From Paragordius varius (lineage: Eukaryota; Nematomorpha), in NCBI GenBank assembly GCA_964247055.1, contig OZ176055.1, positions 9,610,001 to 9,674,000 of the forward strand: a DNA stretch of 64,000 nucleotides, read 5' to 3'. This document shows, piece by piece, positions 27,201 to 37,800 of this stretch. The notes beneath the pieces are model-generated. The model saw only the letters and a program-made list of their open reading frames with translations, had not been told where the DNA came from and made no database searches. The position numbers were made by a program, and so were the translations under genes. The first letter of the stretch is position 1. Each line of letters begins with the position of its first letter.

Positions 27201-29216
27201 ATAATTATACATTTATAATTTAAATAAATTTATTTATATTTGGCGATATTCAGATACTTTAAAATATGTTTTATATATCTTGATCTTATTTTCAATCTTT
27301 GGTGACATAAGTTGTTTGTTAAAATATAAATAGTTGATTGAAAATAAAATGTCAAACATAAAACCGTAACATGCATTTTAACCTACTCAGATATGTTAAC
27401 TATATTTATTATATAAGTTATCAATGTAAAAAAAATATTTTAAAAAATTCAAAAAACCGCAAGTCATATAATTTTTACCTGTATATATCAATGTATCACA
27501 AATATATAGTGATAAATAAATTAGCAATGAACAAAAAATAAAATTTACTAATTTAATAAAAACCGCAATTTACACAAGTTTTTTAAATGTCCAAAATATT
27601 TAGTAATTAATTAAATAACAATGATACAAGATACAAAAAATGTTACATTTGAAATTTGTTAAAAACCGCCATTTTCACCTTTATTTATTAAAATTTCCAA
27701 ATATGTAGTAATTAATTAAATTAACAATATTAAATAAAAAAACAAGAAAATATTAAATTTTATTAAATATAAAAACAACCTCATTTTTTACCTTTATTAA
27801 TTGAAATGTCCAAAATTAATTAATTACAATTAACAATGAAAATCCTCTAAAACAAAAAAATTAACTTTTTACTAAATTTTGTAATTATTATAATGTCCAA
27901 AATATGCAGTAGTTAGTTACAATTAACAATGCAAAACCTAAAAAAAAACAAAAAAAACTAAATATTTACTGAATTTGTTAAAAACCGCAATTTTTACCTG
28001 TAATTATTAAAATGTCCAAAATATGTAGTAGTTAATTACAATTAACAATGCAAAACCTAAAAAAACAAAAAAAAACAAAATTTTTACTAAATTTGTTAAA
28101 AACCGCAATTTTTACCTGTAATTATTAAAATGTCCAAAATATGTAGTAGTTAATTACAATTAACAATGCAAAACCTAAAAAACTAAATTTTTAGTAAATT
28201 TATTAAAAACCGCAATTTTTACCTCTATTTATTATAATGTCCAAAATATGTAGTAATTAATTACAACTAACAATGCAAAACCTAAAAAACAAAAAAAACT
28301 AAATTTTTAGGAAATTTATTAAAAACCGCAATTTTTACCTGATAAAAATAATGCAAAACATAAAAGACAAAAATCTACTTAAATTTTCACAAATATATAT
28401 TTACCTCTGTTTTTTTAATTAGTAATAACAACTATATAAAATTATAATACCAAGATTAATTAATACAGGTATTTAGCATGTTGAAAAATATTTATTATTA
28501 AATTTAGGAATAAATAACATAAAATATCTTAAAATACGTATTTTACTATTTATTAATTTATCAAAGATAAAAACCCACAAAATTCCGCATCTAAATACGT
28601 AACAACAATACAATGCTAACATAAATTGCTATAATATTCCCAAAATTTAACATTACAAAATATCCATCAAATTAAAGCCTATGTTAATTCTCACGTCAAT
28701 CTTCTTTCATATGTGTACTACGAAATAATTTCGTGGGTCAGTATTTTACGCTTTTGATGAACCATTTATGTTATTTGGCAGGCAATAAAATTTATTAACA
28801 GACATTAAAATGCATACTGTATATATAAATCAGCGTTTCTAAAGTATAGTTGTCCCTTTTTCAAAAAACATATTTTAGTTTTATACTTTTTATATCTACA
28901 ATTTTTATTACATATAATATGTATGTATGATAGATTAAAAGTTAAAATCGAATATATATATATATAAATCAGTGTTTCAAAAATATAGTTGTCCCCTTTT
29001 CAAAAAAAATATTTTAGTTTTAGCGTTTTTTGTCTAAAGATATATCTACAATTTTTACTGCATATAAATATATATATGTCTGCCTGTATGTATGATAGAT
29101 TAAAAGCTAAAATCGATTATATATATATAAATCAGTGTTTCCAAAGTATAGTTGTCCCTTTTTCAAAAAACATATTTTAGTTTACTTTTTATACTTTTTA
29201 AATCTACAATTTTTAC

Positions 29217-29262
<46 letters not shown>

Positions 29263-32200
29263 TATCTATCTAAGTGTTGCAAAAATATTGTTGTCTCTTT
29301 TTCAAAAAACATATTTTAGTTTACTTTTTAGACTTTTAATATCTACAATTTTTATTGCATATAAATATGTATGATAGATTAAAAGCTAAAATCGAGGAAT
29401 GGCGCGAAGCCCAACGCCGTTTTAACCGGGTGTGGCGGGAACAGGTGGAAAAAAATTATTTGAAATCATTGGATCATCAAGGTCTCTCCTTCAAACAGAC
29501 CGATGTTAAGGGAATACGTTCCAAGGCTCTGTTGGCAGAAATTGAAGCGATATATGATGAGGTACTTATCATTTTTTAGATGATTTTAACAGTTTTTTGA
29601 TCAAACGCTGAATATTTTATTAAAAAATTTATGCAAAAGAAGGCAATGTTACATTTAAAGATAATATAATTTATATAACACTTTTAAGGCAACCTTTTTT
29701 TTCTCATTTTAAACAACATCAAAATATCTATGATTCTGTCGCTATATTTTTTCATTTTTAATTGCAACTTTATATTCTGAAACATTTTTACATTTTAAAG
29801 ACTGTTATTTGCATTTATAGACATTATTTTTACATTTTAACACAAAATCCATATTTATAGACAACATTTTTCATTTAAAGACAGTTATCTTTATTTAAAC
29901 AAACTTTTTTAAAATAAAACATTACTATAATTTAACCTATGGTTAAAAATTATATATATATGTTGATTGTCATATAATTGATTGGCTTGTTATGATGAGC
30001 ATCAATAGTTGCATTCATAAGCGGTTAGATGTGATCAATTATTTTTATATCAGTAAAAATTTTATCCTTTAACATTATTATTGAGTTTTTCAAAAAACTT
30101 AGCTTAATATAAAGATATCCAAAAATAAATTTAATAAAACTTTATTTTTAACCATGGGTTTCAAAAGCATCGAGACGCAAAACTTCAACGTGCTGCAAAC
30201 CGATTAACATCCATGAGTTTGGTCGCCCCAAAAAGTGTGCCTGAGTTGAGATCAACTTATTACGATATACTATTTAACGAATACCCGCTTGAATTAAAGT
30301 AAGTTAATTTACATTATATGTACATACCATTTACAGTTCTAATTCACACCCCTTGAATAATTCAAATTCACCCTTGAACAGTTCAAATTTACCCCCCTTG
30401 AACAATTCGAATTCACCCTTAAATAATTCAAATTTACCCTTGAATAATTTAATTTCATCCTTGAACAATTCAAATTCCCTTACTCTAAAATGAATTATGT
30501 GTTTTTTAAGATTGAAAATTATCTATATTTTTTAAAAAAATGAAATTTCGTTTAAAGTTTATATGATACTGAAATATTATTAAACTTTTCCATAAGAATA
30601 TATTTCTTATTCAGATGAGTTATATTAGCTTGAAAATACATGAATGTTTAGGGTGAATTTGAATTGTTTAAGGGTGAATTTGAATTGTAAATGTTATACA
30701 ATGGATAATTTTGCATAACTTATTTTTTATCCATCGTTATTTCTTTTTAACACTTATTATTCTTGAGATAAGGAAATATTATATATGGGTTTTTATTTTA
30801 TCTTGTGTCTTTTTTGAGTAAAAAAAGTTAGTTTTTGCTTACTGAATTTTAAATATTATACAGTTTTTACAAATATAAAAAATGAAAACATATTGGATAT
30901 TAAAATATTAGTGGTTTTATCATTCAATTCTAAACAATTTTAACATAATAACTAAAATTTAATTCAAAAATTGGAATAATGTATTTTAATGACCATATGT
31001 TAATTTGTTGGCTTTTTTAGATGCCAATTTTATTTAGCAGGGCTACATTTTACGGGTCACTAATTTTCATTGATGAATTTATAATAATATTCATTAATAA
31101 AAATTAGAAACCCGTAAAAAAACCCTGCTAAATAAAATTAACATCTAAAAAAGCCAACAAATTAACTTATGGTCATCAAAATACATTATTCGGATTATTA
31201 TAAATTTTGGTTTTTATGTAAAAAATGTTTAAGATTGATTAAGGAATAAATATAAATTGTTTATATATTTCTGATATTCCAATTTTCAAAAAAAACTTAT
31301 ACATTTTTATCTAATTATTCATGCAATACAATCTTAGTAAATCAGATTTTAGCGCACTGGCTACGAACCAACAACCTCCTTTGTCATCTTTAATGCCCGG
31401 CTCCAGTAATAACATTGATGCAAAAAATTCTACCACGTTACAGAAAAACGCTTTAAACTGGGATTTTAGGAATAATGTTTTGGCAGATCTTAGCACAGTT
31501 CATATGGCCCTTGATTATTCTGCTATAACTGCAAATGGTATTGTTCAATTTTTTTTACATATATAAGAAAAAGTTGTTTACAGTAAAAATTGAAATTATT
31601 GAGACAATGCGTTAAAGGTAAACGACAAATATTTTTTAATAACTATAAAGACGGCTTTACTTTTTTAAACTTTTGATTATTTTCCCATACCAATCATGTT
31701 TTGGGTTTGCAAAATAAAAAAGAATAGTTATTTAAATTGGAAACACTCTTAGTCTATATTTCATTTGTAACTAATTATTAAGTTATATAGAAAAGATCAA
31801 GGATATTGCTGTTTTTATAAAAAAATAATTATTTATCTTTTATTTTTTCCATTTTGTCATTATAATTCCAATTTTACTGTAATAATATGGTTAATATTTT
31901 ATCACTCATCACTTACGATAAATTAAGATATCGCTATACAAAAATGTTTTTTACCCAGAAAATTGCAAAATCTTTTTTATACTTGCGTTTTTTTCCATAG
32001 ATGCACACGGTACTTATCCATGGATTGACAATAAGATTCTTTTTAGTTTTTAATAGATAAAAAAACTTCATAACCAATTTTTAAAGGCTCTTTTTCTGTT
32101 TTTTAACATTTTTTACTCAAATATGTATAGATGATATCTTATTTTTTAACATTATAACCATTTTTTTTACATTTTTTACTCAAATATGTATATAGATGAA

Positions 32201-34844
32201 CCCTTATTTTTTAAATTTTTTAACCATGTTTTTTACATTATTGACTCAAATATGTCTAGATGATATCTTTTTCTAAACTTTTTCCGTTTTTATACATTTT
32301 TTACTCAAATATATATATATATATGTTAGATGAAATTTTAACCGATGTATCCGACCTCCTAATCTATTATGCCAAACGTCAAATTACGTTAGGCAAGGAG
32401 GATAAACGCCGTGTTAAAGCGCTAATTCGTAAATTTATTCCAGCTTTTTTTGGTCGGGCCCCTGGACAAATGTCTAGCGGTGATGATGAAGACCCCTACC
32501 CTGATGATGAAAATAGCTGTTTAGTGGGTGAAAATTTACCCTCAGAAAGCGAAATCTTACAATCTCGAACAGCTACCATGAATGCTTCAAGTCTGAAAAA
32601 GAAAAATGGAAGTTCCAAAGGTGAGATGAAACTTTTTAATGGTTTGAATGTGACTTTTTAGTGGTTACAATGTAAAAAATATGAGGTATATATAAATAAA
32701 GAGAAGATAAACTTTTTAGTGGTTTATACAGACTTTTTAGGGGTTTAAATGTAAAAAATATGGGGTATATATATATACTTAATATTATTGCAATTATAAT
32801 TTAGTTAAAATAAAATAAAATGACTTATTGGGGTGAATTTTAGATATTACTAAGTAATCTTTGTCAAACGTAAAAACGTATGTTAATCAATACATTAGTA
32901 GTATTTTTGTTAAATAAAGTTAGTAGAAATATATTTTTATATAGTTGGAAAAATTGAGTTGCAATATTGCATATATAAAAATATACTCTTATACGCCTAT
33001 GATTATATTTATAGATGGAAACGCAAATCATGAGAAAAAGAACCAAAATTTATCACTTGAATTAGATGACACAAGTTTTGAGGATTTCAGCACGGGTAAG
33101 TGAATATTTATTCAAAATAAATTTGATATCAAATCTTTTATCATGTAATTAAAAACGTCTAATTACGATGTTTAAAACTTTGTTTAAAGTTTTGAAGAAA
33201 AAAATTATTATTAACCTAATATTTCCATTCATAGGTCAGAAAATTTCGGATCACACAACAACTGGCAATGATCAAGATATAAAAGTTTTTTTCATTTAAA
33301 TATATATTGATATATGTTAACTACAATCTAATTTTTTGGGAAAATTATTTATGAAATTATTAAAATTACAGTAAAAATTGGAATTATACGGACAAAATGT
33401 AAAAATATAAAGACAAATAATTTGTTCTAAAAGACAACCATATTTTTTGAATTTTGATTGTTTTAAATATAATCGATTGTTTTAAAACTGCAAAACATAA
33501 TATGGAAATATAAATTAAGAGCACCTAATCAATTATGTAGTTTACGATTGTAATTAAATATTTTATATAGCAAAAATTAGGTTTATATTGTCTTTTAGAA
33601 AAAAATAATTGTCTTTATATATTTACATTTTATCCGTATAATTTTAGTTTTTACTGTACATACTATTGGTGTGTTTTCAAGGACTAAAAATTCTAATTTA
33701 ATCGCACTAGAAAACGAGCCATGGTGCAACCAAACCCATTATGAATAATAAAAAGTTATTTTATGGCGATGATCACTTGTATCTGTTTTTACGATTACAC
33801 CATGCCCTGTGTGACCGGATAGGTAAATTTTACTCCATATCTCAACAGCAATCAACCACAAGAACCCTAGAAAATAATGAACCCCCTCAAACATCTCCAA
33901 CAAACGATGGAAAAACTAATTATGTTGCCCAGGCGTTACTACTTAAAAATCCAAGTATGTTATACCATTTGCACTCTACAGGAGTGTCCTTGAACATTTC
34001 AAGTTGGTCCTTAAACCACTTTTTTAAATTGTTTTCGGAACTTTATTAATCGAACCGTGGATTATAATTTTATATTTTATTATTCTCTTGATTCAACCAA
34101 ATTTTTGAATCAAAATCAATAATTTTGATCATTTCCATAAACCGTATATCCTTTTTACGTTTTTAACAATATAATTTTAATTAATTTCAACATGTAATTG
34201 AAAAAAAAATATATATGTTTTTTGGGTTATTTTATTTATTTTTTGTTGAAAACATTTATCATTTAATCATATTGTTGGATTATAAAAATGAGTGTGAAAC
34301 AAAAAACTGGTTTTTAGATGAAATATATTTACGCAAAATTTACGGTTTAATCTAATTTTAAAAATTTAAGGACCAACTTGAAGTTTTCAAAGGCTTAAAT
34401 TTTCTACTTTTTTTGCTACAAATTAAATCTAGCATGACAGGCATCACTAAAAGCAAATTAGATTTTTAGAGGTGCTAAAACAAGAGGGGTAGCCTGTCTT
34501 CACTGTTTTGTGCTTGCAAATATCTACCAAATAATTTATTAAGAAATTATGTATATCTTTATATTTTACGGCAATTGAGAAATTATTATTTTATCAAATT
34601 TATGATCAAACTAATAAAAATTTGATGCAGCCAGGGAAGCCATTTGTGCATAACATCCCTCTGCACTAAGTTTATAGATGCTTTATAAGTTTTTTTATAA
34701 TATATATAATCTATTCATGGCAATTAGTCTAAATTATACTTAAAATTTTTAGGAAAAGTTAAGTTTAAAAGCCACATTTTTGCCAATCATTTTAAATCTT
34801 ATTGAGAGTGAGATGATAAAACGTTATTTTTTGTTTACAATAAA

Positions 34845-34875
<31 letters not shown>

Positions 34876-37800
34876 TAGACACAATCAAACCATCGCAATA
34901 TTACAAGGTGTTTTTGGATTTGGTGCGCAACTATTTAGATGGGAATATTGATACATCAACGTATGAGGATTCTTTGCGTGAAATGTATACTATATATGCT
35001 TACCCAGCCTTCACCCTAGACAAAGTCATTCAAAATTGTGTGAGACAGGTAAAAAGAAACATACATGATTTTTTACTTATTAGTAAATTTTACTTTTAAA
35101 GCTTTCAATAAAATAAAATACTAAATGACGTTTCCTTTTTTTGAGAATTTTTTTTAGTAAAATATTGAAATCTGAGAGGTAATAACTAAAAGACTGTTTT
35201 ACCATAAAAGAACCATATCTTTTGAAACCTTGATTTATGTTTTACAGTAAAAAACGAAATTTACAGACACGTAAAAACTCAAAGACATAATTTTTTTAAA
35301 AAACAACTAGAATTTTGAAATCATGATTTCTCACATATATAACGCATCGTTTTGGATTGCAAAATATAGGAGATGAATGGACATATAAATTAGTAATATA
35401 CTCAATTATATAATTCCAAATATGTCACTCTAAAAGTATCGTTGTCTATATTAAATAGATATTTTTGTCTTATAGTTTTCACGTTTTTTATGTATATATA
35501 ATTTCAATCACCCGTTTTTATAATCTATCTGCTTTTTAGCTCAACAATATCGTAGCTGATGAGGATAGTATGTATTTAACACGAACCTTTTTAAAATTAC
35601 AACGGTTACCCCTTTATACAACTGAGCAGCATTCATGCAAAAATTTTGAATTGGCATATTCCCTCATGGCATACAAGTATAGATGTGCCGTTGAAGAAAA
35701 ACTAGTAGATCAAACTGTTTACGAAATTAAAGTAAAACTTATATTCCAATATTTTATATTGCATTTATAAAGTATAAAAAGCTCCAAGAATATCACAAAT
35801 ATGTTATATTGCATCGGAATAAAAAGGCTGAACTGAATGATTAAAACATATATAGGTGGAACATTGTTAAAAAATGTTTAATTTATGATATTTTTACCAT
35901 CAAAAAACTTGTACCTATTGTTATATTACGAAACAAAATTTATATATTCTTTAGTTTCATTGATACTCTAAAAGTTAATCACTTATTGTAAATGTTAAAA
36001 TAAACTTTCGATAATTTGAACAATGTATAGGGATTACTATCAAAAAAGTTTATTTTTATAACATATTTTAAAAAAAATGTAAATTTTTATATCAAATTAT
36101 AAAAAATATGGAAAACTATCAAAAATGTTTAATTTACAACCATATTTTTTAAAGTTTATCGTATTATATAAAATTTTATTTTTTGTTCTAATACATCACT
36201 CACATAGTATTATACGGATCAATCGTTAATGTCAATGACAATGTTAGAATCTATACCACAACCTCCACTTATTGTTTCAACTCAAAATAATGGCGTAGGA
36301 CAAACTGCAAACAATGTTAATAATAGTACATCACCTAATCTTTTCAATTCCAATGTCAGTTCAAACATGACACCTCAAAGAGATGAAAATACAGAGACGG
36401 GTAAAAAGGGAAATGCTGAACAAACCCAAAAAGATTATGAAAATACTAACAGCAGCCATAATAATAAACAAGACATAAAAGATGTTAATTCCTTAAATAA
36501 AAGGTTTGGTTATAGTTTGAAAGCCTAATTACAAAAGATTTCGACATATATTTTATAAAATGTTTGCAATAAAAGTTTAAATAAAACTTAAAAGCCTAAA
36601 GGCATGTATTTTATTTAAAAGTCAGAGTCATGCTTTTTAACATAATTTTTTAAATATTGCTTCAGCGTCGTTGGGAAATAGAGTAAATTGTTAATTCACC
36701 CAATTATACATTTTACAGTCGTGATCATTTAGATTAATAAAAATTCAGGGTTTAAAAAAAGTATGACTCTATCTTTTTTACTGACAAACAAACAATATTT
36801 GCCCCCGTTTTACACTTTCAATCCACAACTATTCTATATTATAATTACAGTCATGTATGTTTAGAATTGTCAAACACACGTTTTTAATTGATTTTACTTT
36901 GTTTTTAATTGTTTTGATGTTTGATATGTCAACTTTCAAAATGCGCATTTTTAAGCCTTGAAATAATAATAGCCTATTTATGGTAAACAATTAAAAATAA
37001 AGTAAAATCAATTAAAAACGTAAGTTTGACAAATCTAAACATACATGAAATATATTATTTAATAGTCTCACACTATGTAATGCAAGTCATTATGCCAATA
37101 TTTTGACCCAATATGTCAACCTAAACAACAATAGTAATAGCTCATCAGCTGTCCCACCCAATCCAGGGATGGAAAAAAATTCTGGCTTACTTAACGTAAT
37201 TCCTTACAATCAGGCCGATGGCCTAGTTAGAGCTGGTCAATATTTAACCGATGTCATTTCCACAGGGGATAACACAATAAGTTGTGGTAAAAAAAATTGG
37301 TCTAAATTATTGAATGATATGTATAGCAATACACCTGCCTGCTTAGGTATGTATATAACTAAATTTTAGTTTTATTGAACATTTGTTAGAAATTGTTAAT
37401 TTTTTATTCATTATTCCATCTTTGGTAGATATTGAGCTTTTACTTGAATCGGCAAACTCTATACTCAATAGTAATAGCAATAATTCAAATCCAAACTCCA
37501 TAAATAATGTTGATCCGCCCCCTCATGTAAGCCCTAAAAACCCGATGCCCCCGTCTAATGTAAATGACGAAACGACAAAATCAAGAGTTATACGATTGAG
37601 AAAACAAAAAGCTTTGTTAAAATATGCCATGGAGAGTCGACCACCCACATTTTTGTACAGGTAAATTTTATTTCTTAACACCATTTATCTTATTTTATAA
37701 TTCCATAGAAATGCCGTGCGAGGAATGAAACTTCACACTTTCCTTAATCGTTGGGAATGGCTCCAAAACAACAAAACTGTAAAACCAAATTTTTTGGATC

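Noticed and set aside
27014-27223. 69-codon open frame in the giant palindrome
   Set aside because: AT-driven open stretch with no motif and no sign of a transposase.
24644-28819. Giant palindrome as an assembly error
   Set aside because: The arms differ at scattered bases, end in defined tips with TA flanks and match family C tips, which fits a real insertion. Long reads would still be the final proof.
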